Source: Holothuria scabra (taxonomy: Eukaryota > Echinodermata > Holothuroidea > Aspidochirotida > Holothuriidae). Taken from it: a stretch of 64,000 nt of DNA. A model generated the notes under the pieces. That model ran no database searches. It saw only the letters and a list, made by a program, of their open reading frames with translations, and was not told where the DNA came from. The stretch spans positions 1,426,001 through 1,490,000 of the forward strand of contig CM074179.1 of assembly GCA_037179385.1 (NCBI GenBank). Direction: 5' to 3'. Positions 33,301 to 44,639 of this stretch are shown one piece after another. Position 1 is the first letter of the stretch. Each line of letters opens with the position of its first letter. The position numbers and the translations under genes are program-made.

Positions 33301-34011
33301 TTGTGGGTGCTGAAGCCATATTAAACTCTTGACCATTAACATATGTTTCAGCCTCACCAAAAGATCTTAACCCCTTAACCCCTAATCATTTCCTTCATGG
33401 ATCATTAGGGAATAATGTAGCCCCAGAAGAGGTGCTGGATACTACCCCATTTAGCCCCAGGAAGAGGTGGCGTCGGGTACAAGAACTAATAAAACACTTT
33501 TGGGGGCGCTGGGTAAGAGAATGGCTTCCAGCCTTGCATAGAAGGAATAAATGGAGACAAGAAAAAAATGATGTAGCAGTAGGCGATATAGTGCTCACAA
33601 TTGAGAAAGACATCCAGCGTGGGAAGTGGCCCCTAGGGAGGGTGGTTGAAGTTTATCCTGGCCCTGATGGTCACGTGAGGGTGGCGAAAGTGAGAACAGC
33701 AAGAGGAGACATAATTAGGGGCATAACAAAATTATGTCCGCTTGAAATTTTGTAGGGTTGTACTATAATGTATTTACTTTGACTCAGATAGTTCAAATTG
33801 TACTTGTATATTTTGTTTATGGTGGTGGGTTTTAAGTTCACACGAAAAGAATGTATATATTTGCAGAGAAAATGAAGTTATTGGCATATCTTGTGATATC
33901 ATTTTATATATCATTACAATTTATATAATCATCATTTTAACTTTCATGAACATACTAAAGAAGATCGAGTGAAAATAAATGTGTGTCAACAGTTCCGGAA
34001 AGGATACTGTT

Positions 34012-34025
34012 GAGGAAGGGGAGAA
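34012..34025 (+). other. Polypurine tract of BEL/Pao element
   Basis: GAGGAAGGGGAGAA lies directly before the 3' LTR start TGTTTAG. It is all purine and fixes the LTR start at 34026. Confidence 0.85.
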
Positions 34026-34574
34026 TGTTTAGAAGGATTAGTAGAAAATAAAATAAAATAGCTCCACCAATCTTCAAAGAGTTTGGGTCAAAGTTCACAT
34101 TACCAGGGATGAGGAGACCAATCTTCCAATCTAGGTTTGGCCATACCAGAATGCCAACCAAGCATGTCTGTGTTTGTCCACTTCAGGAAAATTCCATCAA
34201 ATAAAGGAAGGGCTAGGCCATGCTTAGAATGTCACCCAGGCATATCTGTTTGTTTATCCTATTGCCAAGTAACAGGGGAAAACAGGGAGTGGGGAGGAAC
34301 TAAAGTAAGTCAGAAGAAAATTAGACTGCATGAAGATAGGAGCAAAATAAAATAAGGTGTGGCGAAATATCACTAACTTCTCAAATTAACAAAGCAACTA
34401 CATAGTTAAATTCTATTGGAAGGCGTCATATTTCTTTTGAATTTTAGTGTAAATATTCATGTGAAGTGAAATATATATCCTGGGACCAAATCACCATTCA
34501 GTGTGCTTGTGATTTTTGGGCATTGAAGAATAAACCTTTGGTGGTGCTTCGTATAGTATAACGCTATACACCAA
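34026..34574 (+). repeat. 3' LTR of BEL/Pao element
   Basis: Aligns to 26760-27308 at a constant offset of 7266 without gaps. I count two substitutions (near 34120 and near 34438). GGGTT follows at 34575. Confidence 0.92.
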
Positions 34575-35266
34575 GGGTTACATTTTGGTGCGGTTATCCA
34601 GATATATGCAGAGATGACGCAAGTAGTATGTTGATACATTTTATGCTATCAAAAATATAAAACAAATTCTAGAATGAAACTAAGTGACAAATAATCACTG
34701 TAGAGTATATTGGAACTATATAGCAGAAACACCAATCTAGACAGACACCAATGTTTAAAGTTGTGTTCAACAAAATTCCTTATACAAACACACTATTTGT
34801 TCAATTCCACCAGCTTCTATGTAAAGGACACTAATTTGTGAAGGGTATCAATCTCCAGTATTTCTAAGATGACTTCTCCATCTCCAGACAATGGCTACGC
34901 AAACAGCTTTTATTTGTGGTCAGATGAGACAAGATAATGTGGACAGTTATTTTATGCTGGATTTAGCAGAGGTGTGACTTTCATGGAGGTCATTTTGACC
35001 AGAAATAGACTACTGAATGCCTGGCAGGGAACGGCAGGAAATAGGATTATACAAACAATGGGCTGTCATGGTTATGTACTGAGATAAAAATAAACTTTCT
35101 CCAGAGGGTTTATAAGAGTCAATTAACACCACTTGTACAGTAAAAAGCTTAAGTCAATTGAGCTGTATGTTTGTTTGTATGAGGTATGTTTGTGGGGATA
35201 ACTGGCGGTCAACTGTGAAAATTGGGCCAGATAACTGTGAGCAAATGGCACAGAAGGGGTCAGTCA
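34575..35266. other. Unannotated spacer
   Basis: AT-rich DNA without a coding or repeat signal that I recognise. Confidence 0.4.
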
Positions 35267-36245
35267 CAATTTGATCCACTCTATTAGGCAATGCCAGTTC
35301 ATGTGCGCTGAAGGGTATTTGATACCAAATGATCAGTGTAAATTAGGTTCTTTTTTGTAAAACTAATTAACTGTGGTATATCTAATTAATCAATTTCCAC
35401 TTCCAATTCATGCATGCTTGCATGCACATGTCCTCATGAGGACAGTAGTTTAATGTTTTCTTCAGGTTTTCTTTACGGTTATTGAAAAAGCAATGTAGGT
35501 ATGTTATAAAAGAGATTCTTATGCATCACACAAAGTACTCTCTGTTCAAAGTTTATACTTATGAAGTTCCACATCAGTCATCTGCTTAGTGTGCATAGAA
35601 GCATTTTCTAATATTTTCAGACTATGTCCCTAAATGACCCTTATACAGACTGTTTAAACTCACATGTTCCACCTCAGTTTCATGAAAATCTATTTACCTG
35701 TGGCTGCAAAATCAGCATACTTATGAGCATTGAAGCAAGTATGCAAGTCTGATGAACAATTTGATCCACTCTATTAGGCAATGCCAGTTCATGTGCGCTG
35801 AAGGGTATTTGATACCAAATGATCAGTGTAAATTAGGTTCTTTTTTGTAAAACTAATTAACTGTGGTATATCTAATTAATCAATTTCCACTTTCAATTAA
35901 TGCATGCTTGCATGCACATGTCCTCAGAGGACAGTAGTTTAATGTTTTCTTCAGGTTTTCTTTACGGTTATTGAAAAAGCAATGTAGGTATGTTTTAAAA
36001 GAGATTCTTATGCATCACACAAAGTTCCCTGTTCAAAGTTTATACTTATGAAGTTCCACATCAGTCATCTACTTAGTGTGCATAGAAGCATTTTCTAATA
36101 TTTTCAGAGTATGTCCCTAAATGACCCTTATACAGACTGTTTAAACTCACATGTTCCACCTCAGTTATATGAAAATCTATTTACCTGTGGCTGCAAAATC
36201 AGCATACTCATGAGCATTGAAGCACGTATGCCAGCCTGATGAACA
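35267..36245. repeat. Tandem duplication, two units of about 490 bp
   Basis: The segment beginning CAATTTGATCCACTC at 35267 is repeated from 35757, with a period of 490 bp and only a few substitutions and short indels. Each unit contains the palindromic GCATGCTTGCATGC run. No coding content. It is a recent local duplication of unknown origin. Confidence 0.93.
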
Positions 36246-36766
36246 GATTTTGCTTTTTAAGATTTTATATTTTGCTCTGCCCACTTTTTCATTTATTAAT
36301 ACTTGGAACTTAGTCTTATTATGGGCAATCCACCTGCTATGTATGAGATCCCTCACATTTTCCCTTCTTGAGATACAGTGTTTACAAGGTTTTGACCTTT
36401 TTCAATCTGGCGACCCCAAATGACCTTTGACCTCCATCAAAAACAATAGGAACCATCTACCCAATATGGACAATCAGCACGGTAAGTATGAGACTGCTCA
36501 CATTTTTCCATCTGGAGATATCGTGTTTACAAGCAATTTCCAAGGTATTTACATTTTGACCTCTGGTGACCCCAAATGACATTTGACCTCTGCCAAAAAA
36601 AATAGGGACCATCTACTCAATGTGGACAATCTACATGCCAAGTTTAAGATCCCTGGGGTTACCCTTCTTGAGATTTCGTGTTTACAAGCAGGCGTCACAC
36701 ACACACATACACACACACGACATCACCATCGCATAGATTCCTTGCCTGCCTTCGGCAAGGAATCAA
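36246..36766. repeat. Dispersed repeat with TGACCTTTGACCT motifs, (CA)n and end hairpin (copy 1)
   Basis: Two loose internal units carry CCCCAAATGACCTTTGACCTC-like text, followed by (CA)n at about 36697-36719 and a hairpin at 36736-36764 (GATTCCTTGCC against GGCAAGGAATC). The same order (motif units, CA repeat, hairpin) occurs at 41940-42440, so this is one repeat family. I do not recognise a coding capacity; class unknown. Confidence 0.8.
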
Positions 36767-36918
36767 ATATCATAACTATTCGCCTCACAACGTCGCATTT
36801 TCTACACATGGCAACCGTTGGCCGCCTTCATAAACCAGCAGAAATAACAAGTAATTGACCGTCGGCTGTATCAATTTACGACCTGCCTGGTTGAACTCAT
36901 ATCTACGTACTTTAAAAG

Positions 36919-37137
36919 GTGTGGCTTTGTGTCCCTTCTCTGGGAGTGGTTTCAAGTCCTGGCTGGAGTTGTTTCGGGTTTTACTGCAGTGACTGTGTAA
37001 ATAGCTCGGGTGCGGGGTGGTTGGGAGGGGATTGAAATGTGGGTGTTATAAATTTGCCAGCCCCCGGTCTGGTTTTGAGTTTTTTCGGTTGTTTGTCTGT
37101 ACCCATTTCTACGCACATAAAAAGCACAATGCAGTGG
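36919..37137 (+). mobile_element. Tx1-clade LINE fragment (copy D)
   Basis: About 45 bp matches the ORF2 zinc-region coding sequence (TCTCTGGGAGTGGTTTCAAG), then a diverged 3' UTR ends in ATAAAAAGCAC. Heavily deleted. Confidence 0.75.
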
Positions 37138-37783
37138 CAATTACTAGGTTTCAGTAGTAACAAAGACTTTTTGTTCCATGTTGCATGGTATGTATAGTTT
37201 GTTAAACATTGTGCTTATAATCCGTGAGGGGTTTGTTTGGGTTTCGGATTCTTCTTTAGTTTGTCAGGGCCGGTTTCTTATGTTAAGGCCTCTCAGCAGT
37301 TGAAGTAGAAGCAGTTTCAAGTTTGGTTTCGCTGAACAGCCCTTTGCCAGAGGGTCGAGAGAGCTTTAGAAAAAGTACTTAGGAGATATCTCCCATTAAC
37401 TGTTCTATTCAGTGTAACAATAACTGGCCAATAATTGGCCATGTCAAGTAATAGCAATGCACAGTACAGTAGAGTACGTAGCAACCTCTTGAGACTCTGT
37501 GTTATATTTTGGAACCTTTTTGTCTGGATCTATCCGTCCTCGAAATTCCAAATCGAGCAGCAAAGGACAAGTAGTAATCGTCGAGTTCTCCGAGATGATG
37601 TTCTGACTATCAGTTTTTGTGCAAGTCTAGACTATAGTCCGATCAATGCACGGTGAACATGCCACGAGCTTTTCCGAATGATGTTCCCTAATTTTACCTC
37701 AAATAACCTCCGCATTACTCGTCTTCATTTCCATTGTGACGTGTCTGTTCATCGCCTTCGTCAATACTGCTGAACATTATTAC
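37138..37783. other. Unannotated spacer
   Basis: No recognisable gene. A 73-codon frame at 37435-37656 has no motif I know. Confidence 0.4.
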
Positions 37784-37931
37784 GACGTGTACGTAATAAT
37801 TATCACGCACGTAAGTATTAATTATCACGTACGTGTACGTAATAAAACTACGTACGTAATAATTATTACGTACGTACGAAATAACACTACGTACGTACGT
37901 GATAAATTATTTCGTACGTACGTAATAATTT
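37784..37931. repeat. Palindromic TACGTACGT-rich tract
   Basis: Repeated ACGTACGT blocks alternate with AATAATTATT-like spacers. A perfect 28 bp palindrome lies at 37849-37876. CpG density is high compared with its surroundings. Confidence 0.9.
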
Positions 37932-38021
37932 TTTTACCATGTCCTAAACAGAACTTCGTAATAGAACACTCTCGGACGAACCTGTGTTAGAAAGTTACAG
38001 CCCCGACTACCAAGTCCGTAC

Positions 38022-38372
38022 TGGCACTACGCGCCACACTTCCGGTCCCAATGCGCAGTTGTTCGGTTGGGCCTGGCCGGCCAAGTCAAGAAAGCCCTAG
38101 TACGGAGAAGGACTCTCATGTGACAATATGTCCCCGAAGGCCTCCAACTGTGAGGGGCACTATTACTAAACAGGGTCGGAAAGAACCTACGGAGTGATAA
38201 TCCCCCCCCCCCCAATAACGGACAAAGTAGGAAAACGGCATTTCACTTTCCACAGCACTTAAAATACACGTGGCCAGGAGAAAAACGGAACTTTGAGGGA
38301 AAATGCACAGAGCCAAGTCCCCCATGCTGAAGGTCCGGGTACACCACCTTCCTTTTGACCAGCTCCGTTTTC
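38022..38372 (-). mobile_element. Tx1-clade LINE fragment (copy E), inverted
   Basis: The minus strand matches the middle C-terminal part of Tx1 ORF2 (FVRYWGG, RRFFPTLFSN, HSWRPSG), closest to copy A. It contains an internal deletion and a C run expansion at about 38203-38213. Neither end of the element is present. Confidence 0.85.
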
Positions 38373-38506
38373 AAAAACCATAGGCAATCATTTTGGAAAT
38401 CTGTACATGACAAGGCGTTGCTAACCTTCCGCACAACAAAGCCTGCAATATAAACAACCATATTGGTGCTAAACAGTGTGAGGGTAGGGTGAAGATATAC
38501 CTCTGG

Positions 38507-39735
38507 ATAGTTAGGTAGGTGGGATTTAACGACACACCAACACGAATGTGTTATTTAGTGTCACCGAGTTAGACAGAATACAATGTTGAGAGTTAAAAAA
38601 AAGAAAAAGAAAACACAACAACAACAACGGGTGGACAATTTCAACAAAAAGGAAAGCAAGCGGGAGTCATGTCAGTTTTTTTTTTTTTTTATAAAGATTG
38701 CTTTCTTTGAGGAAGCGAAGAGAATACGTGAAGAATCGATTTGCTCAAGCAAAGTTCTAAGGTCGCGCACGGTGTACTATTTCGCGAATATAGGAGTATT
38801 CGTAACAGTTGACGAGAATATGACTGACGGTGACAGCACAGTCACAAGGTATACAGTATGGTCTTTCTTCGCGGTGAAATAAATATGCGTGGGTAAGGTA
38901 AATGTGACCATTGCGGGCCCTAGCCAGCACTAAATAATCTCTCCGTTTACAAGGGACTCCGTTTCCCCCAGTCGCTACCGTCCCTTTTACTTGGTACAGT
39001 TTGTTTTCGGGACAGGAATCCCACCGGTCTTGCCATTTTGATTTCACAAAGCCACTGATGTTAGGGCAGTAGTCAGTGTGAGGCAAGTAGGTGATGGTGG
39101 TGTCCATCTGAAGGGCTTCTTTAGCAAGCGCATCGACTCTTTCATTTCCTGGTATGCCCACGTGACTAGGGACCCGTGCAAGCACAACTGATTTTTGAAG
39201 TTCTACCAAGTTAGAGTAAACTTCACGGAGAACGGTTACTGTGGGGTGCTTGAATTCATTAAAGGCTTGACAATGAGTCTGTGAAAATAATGAACTGGTT
39301 ACTGCTTGAGGCTTCAATCAATCGAATACCATCTGGAGTTCGGCAGTAAAAATCGATGCACCATAGATCTCATGATACTGATATTTTGTCTAAGCTCATT
39401 GAAGCTGTTGCGGTACACAAGTTCATTTGTTGAGTTCTTGGGATGTTTCCTCAGACTTAGGTCAATAGCTGGTTCGCACGACTTCCAGGAAGGCGTGGCA
39501 GGAAACGTAAACTGTGCCACAAAATCAGGGACGCTGCACACCTGTGTAAGAGCTTCCCCAATGCGAATACTAAATGGAGGAACAGCAGATGGGTTCCTCA
39601 TATAAACGTCACCAAACCTGTGGTTGAAAGGTCGGGTGTGTCTATGGCTTCTAAGTTTCATGGCAAAGTGAAGTGACAACTTCTTCCATCTTTTATGGAG
39701 AGGAAGTTCATTTGCCTCGACGTAGAGTACCTCTG
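38507..39735 (-). mobile_element. I-group LINE, second copy, 3' part only
   Basis: The first 75 bp match the 3' UTR end of the nested I-group LINE (TTTAACGACACACCAACACG) and show the uninterrupted form of the site used by the Gypsy element. RNase H is readable at 39317-38757 (VPSHVGIPGN motif) and the region after the RT thumb at 39679-39314. The RPYCIPCDC cysteine motif near the C-terminus is intact here. Deletions and frame breaks show that it is a remnant. Confidence 0.85.
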
Positions 39736-39776
39736 GAACATGAACAGAATTATGAGCTGTGCTGCAAACACCTGCC

Positions 39777-40351
39777 AGCAGGTCACTAGACTACAGTTAG
39801 CGCGACCGGTTGTGGCGAATTGCACATGATGCCATCGCTACCAACCTCAAGCGCCTCTGGTGGCGTCTTGGCGATGGCATTTGCCCATGCACTGGGTGCA
39901 CAAAGTGGGAGTGGTTTCAAGTCCTGGCTGACCGCCTGACGTTTTGCAACACCTGGGCTGTCAGCCAGGACTATGCTTTGTACGGTCTATCGCCCCCACC
40001 ATGCAACACAAGTGTTCATGGTATACTCACCTTCGTTTCGGCCTCGGTTAAGCTGGCCATATGGAGAGACGGTTGTAATATAGTCTTTAGGGGGGAGGTA
40101 GGCCCGCGGACGTCGTCCTGACGTTGGCGAGGACGGAGGTTCAACTGAGGGTTGAGGCAGACTTCGTTCGTCTGCCTGTAACCATGTGTGAATAAATATG
40201 TAAATAGCTTTGTATGTAGTTACACAAATTTTGTTTCTTGGTGCACGTTAAGGTCCTGTAAATAGCCTTTGTCTTTGTGTTTTTGTTCGGTCTGGTTTGA
40301 GTTCCCCTTCTTTTGTTTCTCAGTGCCTGTTTTGATGTAATTAAAAAGCAC
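39777..40351 (+). mobile_element. Tx1-clade LINE, copy F, 5'-truncated
   Basis: Matches the last quarter of ORF2 and the 3' UTR of copy A, ending ATTAAAAAGCAC. Relative to copy A it lacks about 57 bp in the zinc region, bounded by GGGAG microhomology. The partial frame runs 39810-40121. Confidence 0.88.
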
Positions 40352-41206
40352 AGAGCTATTAACAATGACCAGAAAGCTTGCCCATCTCGAAAGATCCATC
40401 AAAAATGTTAAATCAAGTTATTCATACTACAAATGAACAGCAACTCCAATTTTTTTCACAATTCACCAGTTTGATTCTTACTCTAATGATATCAACCGCA
40501 TTGTACACCTTGTTAAGCAAGTGGCCAATATGTACTTAAGAACACGAGCATTTTATCTTGGAAAAATGTATACTTCATCAATCACTGGAAATTCCGAGAG
40601 GCACAAACTGGAGAAACAATATCTTCAAAGGAGAGTGAGTAGGCAAAAGCAGTGCCAGATGTTAGGAAGGAGATACAAAAAGCAGATTTTCCACACCATA
40701 TGTACTTTACGGTCTTTAATTCTTTTCAGGTGCAACTATTTTATTGACAGATCTCTTTGTTTATATTGTTTAACCTCTATGGATGAAACCCTTAAAAAGT
40801 GGTGCAATGAATTGATGAATGATTTTTCTGAAATTGTCTCTTCATGTATGCTAGTGACAAATTTGTCCTACTTAGACAGTACCTACATTCAACATACAAA
40901 TTATTTATTACTTCTGAGCTAGTGTTTACTTCAATGATATGAGCAAACGTTCTATGAGTAATTTAGTATTCAGTTAACTCCATAGGCCAGTTTTTCTCCT
41001 TAAGATCTCCTTGGTAAAGCAGAGCAAATTGAGCACCTTCTTCAAAACTATTGTCAAATGCCAACAGTTTTCACATTGTGAGCAAGATCACGTGACCGGG
41101 CCCAGTGAGGTTTTTACTCCATTTCCTGTGGTTTCCTTTTCTTTCATTGCTACCAGTTTGAAAAGGCAGTCAACCGTCATACAACTTGAAGAGTGTATCT
41201 CAAGTC
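40352..41206. other. Unannotated spacer
   Basis: No motif recognised. A 133-codon frame at 40521-40922 resembles nothing I know. Confidence 0.4.
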
Positions 41207-41669
41207 AAACAAGAGCCCAATGGGCACTGTGGTTCCTTGCTAGATATGAGAACTGTACAGCCAGTCTGTGAAATAGAGCTAAACAAAAGTTCATACTCAA
41301 TGTTTGTAACATCTTCACATGGGGTATTTTAGTACTAATTTTACATGAAATCAAAGATTAAATTTCTGTGGCCTTACTGACATTCAACTTTTGTGATGCT
41401 TGGTGATCCTTCAAAAACACTACCTCATTTCCATATGTATTTATGCTTGTAATCAAATTTGATATTTTCACCAATAAATGATACACAATGTGGTCAGAGA
41501 ATGAAAAACACCCCTTGTATTTCTCTCACAAGTTATTTTTACCTGCTCTCAAATAAAACTTGCTGTTACTTTAAAACAATCTACCACTTGTCCTGTTTGC
41601 TACCTCTACACAGAAAACAGGGTTTATTCAGCAGTCAAGCAGAAAGCAAGTGATTAATGAAGTGTGATA
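41207..41669. repeat. Dispersed repeat family R1, copy 1
   Basis: About 460 bp beginning AAACAAGAGCCCAATGGGCAC, matched in the same orientation by 48601-49035 with many substitutions and small indels. No coding content. The ends do not show clear inverted repeats. Confidence 0.85.
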
Positions 41670-41939
41670 ATAGAATGAGGATAAGGTTACCCCACAGAGC
41701 ACAGCAGTATTAAAGAGACATATTGTAGAATCCATGCATTGCTTCCACTGGCAGAGAGACCAGTTTAATGCAGAGTGACCTGTGCTCAGTGAAATCTACA
41801 GATTTCAGTTGTTGCCCTCTTAAAACTTTGAATGATCCAAAATATGTGTACAACCCGAAGGAATCATTACTGAACGAGGTGTCTGAGTGCGTAAGCATGC
41901 AAAACCAGGTGAGATAAAAAATCTATTGAAACTATCTTT

Positions 41940-42440
41940 ATCTAGCTTACAAGATTTTCAAAATAACATTTCCAGCAGTTGACCTCCAGTGACCTTGATG
42001 ACCTTTGACCTTAACCAAACACAGATTGATTTGAAATCTGTCCTTTCTACCTTAAAATACTGTGTTAAAACGTTTTTCAGTGTTTGACCCCTGGTGACCT
42101 CAGATGACCCCTTGACCTTCACCGAACATACCCAATTTCATCCTTACACCATAACATATCCACGCACCAAGTATGACATCTATCCAAGTTTCCTAACTAG
42201 AAATATCCTGTTGAGAAGGTTTTAGTTTTTGACCTCTGGTGACCCCAAATGACCTTTGAACTCCACCAAAAACGATAGGGCACACCTTCTCCCTATGACG
42301 AATCTATGTACCAAATCCAGGTTCCATCCAACCTTCCGTTGTTGAGTTAGAGCGTACCGAAGCAAGTGTCACACACACACACATACACACACACACACGC
42401 CAACCTGACTACATAGGTTCCTTTGCTACCGCAAGGAACC
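41940..42440. repeat. Dispersed repeat with TGACCTTTGACCT motifs, (CA)n and end hairpin (copy 2)
   Basis: Same architecture as 36246-36766: motif units (TGACCTTTGACCT at 41999-42011 and variants near 42113 and 42248), (CA)n at about 42370-42398, then a hairpin at 42416-42440 (GGTTCCTTTGC against GCAAGGAACC). Confidence 0.8.
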
Positions 42441-43111
42441 AAAAATTCAATATTAAACAGCATGAAAAATTAATTCGCAGCCCAACTCTTAATACAGTAG
42501 TATATTGTTGAGCTGATATAGAAAATGATGAAATTTATTCACTTGAAACAAATGAATCGACTGCACAATAATTTGTGACTGTTTTGTTGTACAACTCAAA
42601 TTACCTATTGTATTTCAGTTTAAAATGAAAAATGTTGTATGGACCTTGAACACTTCCTGTTTGTTGGCATAGCATGTTGCATAAAGAGGGCTTACCTAAT
42701 ATATCACCCTATAAGAGTGTTATCACACCTTATTACAAGGCGCAGTAATTTTCAGGAAGACAAAGACATACAAATTAAACTTCGACATTTTATACCTTGA
42801 CTCTTGAATGTCATGTGAAGATGGGAGTTGGACTGTAAGAATTTTTTTGGATGTTGTTTGATATATAGTTTTGCTTTTTTTTTCTTCAAGTATAAGACAG
42901 CTCTACCATTCCTACAATTCACAAGAGCCATTTTGGGCCTAAACCTTTTTGCCCCACGCCTTGACATTTTTTCTGCAGGCCTCCATCACATAAAGAGTTA
43001 GTCCAGTACCTCTAGCTATGCCAGTTTTTTATTTAATAATTTGTTCGAGCACAATGCATTTCACATTTTCTTATTATTGGGGTTGAAAAACCTGAATTTT
43101 GTCTCTTTCCA
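42441..43111. other. Unannotated spacer
   Basis: No gene or known repeat recognised. Confidence 0.4.
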
Positions 43112-43537
43112 AGAGGAAGAGCAGCCACCCTACCTTGAAGTTCCTGATTTTTCCACTCAGGAACTACAGGAGGCAGCACATGAGGTGGAACAGAATTTTC
43201 TAGCCTCTAAGAGGTGTGAGGGTAGCAGTGGGGTGTTCAGGTTGAGTCTTCACCGTCCTCCCCACTGACATCTGGGGAGGATGAAGTGATGATGGTTGAG
43301 GAGGACCTTCGACTCTCTTCAGACTCAGATTTCGACTCTGCAGATGGTGGAGAGCCTGTCTCAGAGCCTCCTCCTAGGGATCCACCATCAGGGGAGGGCT
43401 GGTTTGATTATTGTGAGGGTGGGGCTCCGGAGCCTTCACTAAACAGGTCGATTGATGATCTCTCTGGGGATGACCATTCTGGGCCACCTATACCGAGCCC
43501 AAGGAGTAAAGCGGTCAAGCCCCAGGTAGATACGTAG
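43112..43537 (+). pseudogene. Tx1-like gag C-terminal fragment
   Basis: Two frames (to 43268 and 43286-43537) joined by a shift near 43235 encode the acidic linker and tail seen in Tx1 gag (STQELQEAA, EPPPRDPPSGEGWFD, PSPRSKAVKP). The zinc knuckles are missing through truncation. Confidence 0.85.
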
Positions 43538-44121
43538 AGAAGTGGTACCTCGTGATTTGGCCTCCAGGGGTGGGGTGAGTTGTTCTTGATTTGTTTTAGA
43601 GGTTGGTGTCGGGTGGTAAGTTTGTTTGGGTGTTGGGGTGGGGTTTGGTGCGTTTACGCTCATGACAGACTTTTTCATTCCGTGTTTCTGTGTGGATGGT
43701 CGTTGTGTTATTGTGCTCTCAGTACGATCTAAGAATTTGGCACTCTGCATTGTGCTGCTCTGAGCTAGCACTATACTATACTATCGTTGTGACGGACGTT
43801 TTCGTTCCCTGTTTTGTGTGTGGGTGGTTCATGGTTGGTTTGAGTTGTCTGTTTGTAGCGGCGTTTCAAACAAATGGACATTGTATATAGTTTTAGTTTA
43901 CTGTAATTGGGGTTCGTGATTGTTTTTCTGTGTTGCTCTTGTGTCGGGTGGTGAGTTTGGGTGTTGGGGTGGGGTTTGGTGCTTCTTTTAGTTCATGACA
44001 GACGTTTTCGTTCTGTGTTCCCGTGCAGATGGTCGTGGTTAGCCGTTGCGTTTTTGTCCGGCAGGTTTGGGTTGTCCTTTTGTTGCAACGTGCTTGTTTC
44101 GATGTAAGTAAAAAAAAAAAA
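43112..44121 (+). mobile_element. Gag-only Tx1-related LINE derivative, plus-strand copy
   Basis: The C-terminal half of a Tx1-like gag (43112-43537) is followed, without any ORF2, by about 570 bp of untranslated sequence and an A run (44110-44121). The untranslated part repeats a GACAGACGTTTTCGTTC-like module three times (near 43664, 43792 and 43997) and contains a piece similar to the Tx1 5' UTR (near 43740-43790). The same gag-UTR-poly(A) order occurs inverted at 58118-59255. It is 5'-truncated. Confidence 0.8.
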
Positions 44122-44125
44122 TATT

Positions 44126-44262
44126 GCATCATACTGTAGTTATGAGAATGGGTTGACATTTTCAGAACTGAATTTATTAAGGAGACAAATTTTGAGTCAT
44201 ATCATTTATGCAAATGAAGTTCAAAATACTTTCAGTCAACTAAGACTTTTGTCATTTGTCAG
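44126..44262. repeat. Dispersed repeat family R2, copy 1
   Basis: About 135 bp starting ATCATACTGTAGTTATG, recurring at 46858-47005 in the same orientation with moderate divergence. Non-coding; the class is unknown. Confidence 0.75.
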
Positions 44263-44639
44263 ATTGAAAGACAAGCTAGTGTAGACTGCAAGGTTGGTCA
44301 CTTTCTCTGGTAAAGACAGATCATAATGGATGTTACTGACTGTGATTAAATAGTAGATACTGTAGTAAGTAGGGCATGTTAACCATATACTGTTAATGAT
44401 ATGCAAATGAAAGTATGTTGCAGTTCGTTAGGGAGGTTTGTTTAATCAGCTCTCTGTAATCATTATCATTCTATAAATTTTTGGTTTAATACTGATTTTG
44501 AACTTAAGTACGGTGCAGTGTTTGTGCTAAGGTGTATGATTGTACAATTCCCTAACCTGGCTTCTGAAATGCCTCAAACTTAAAATTTCCACGAGAGAAA
44601 TTTCCCCATGGTTTTTACTTGCCAGTGTGTTCAGGTTAT
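44263..44639. other. Unannotated spacer
   Basis: Nothing recognised. Confidence 0.4.

Larger units (their letters stand above)
28601..33755 (+). pseudogene. BEL/Pao pol (protease, RT, RNase H, integrase, DUF5641), interrupted
   Basis: The protease-like region has ILDDGSEQTYI near 28963 (DDGS instead of DTGA, usual for Pao). The frame is cut at 29394 by a Tx1 insertion and resumes in the same frame at 30376. RT shows VYDASAKF, CDISEMYMQV, QRLVFGVT and catalytic YMDD near 31188. The RNase H/Pao domain follows with a frameshift near 31815 and an in-frame TAA at about 32136. After a shift near 32275 the integrase has a zinc domain (CKICQKIKAKA) and a core with VDYAGPF and SDNGSNFTG. A shift near 33165, a TGA near 33328 and a final DUF5641-like frame (33432-33755) complete it. 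No functional polyprotein is possible as read. Confidence 0.88.
26760..34574 (+). mobile_element. BEL/Pao LTR retrotransposon, complete structure, damaged coding region
   Basis: LTRs of about 545-549 bp at 26760 and 34026 differ at only about two positions. A primer-site-like TGGCAGCAGAGCC follows the 5' LTR, and a polypurine tract precedes the 3' LTR. GGGT(T) at 26756-26760 recurs at 34575-34579 as a probable short target duplication. Coding order is gag (DUF1759-like), zinc knuckles, aspartic protease, RT, RNase H, integrase and a DUF5641-like C-terminus, typical of BEL/Pao. A Tx1 fragment at 29395-30365 interrupts it. Several frameshifts and stops exist despite almost identical LTRs. Confidence 0.93.
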
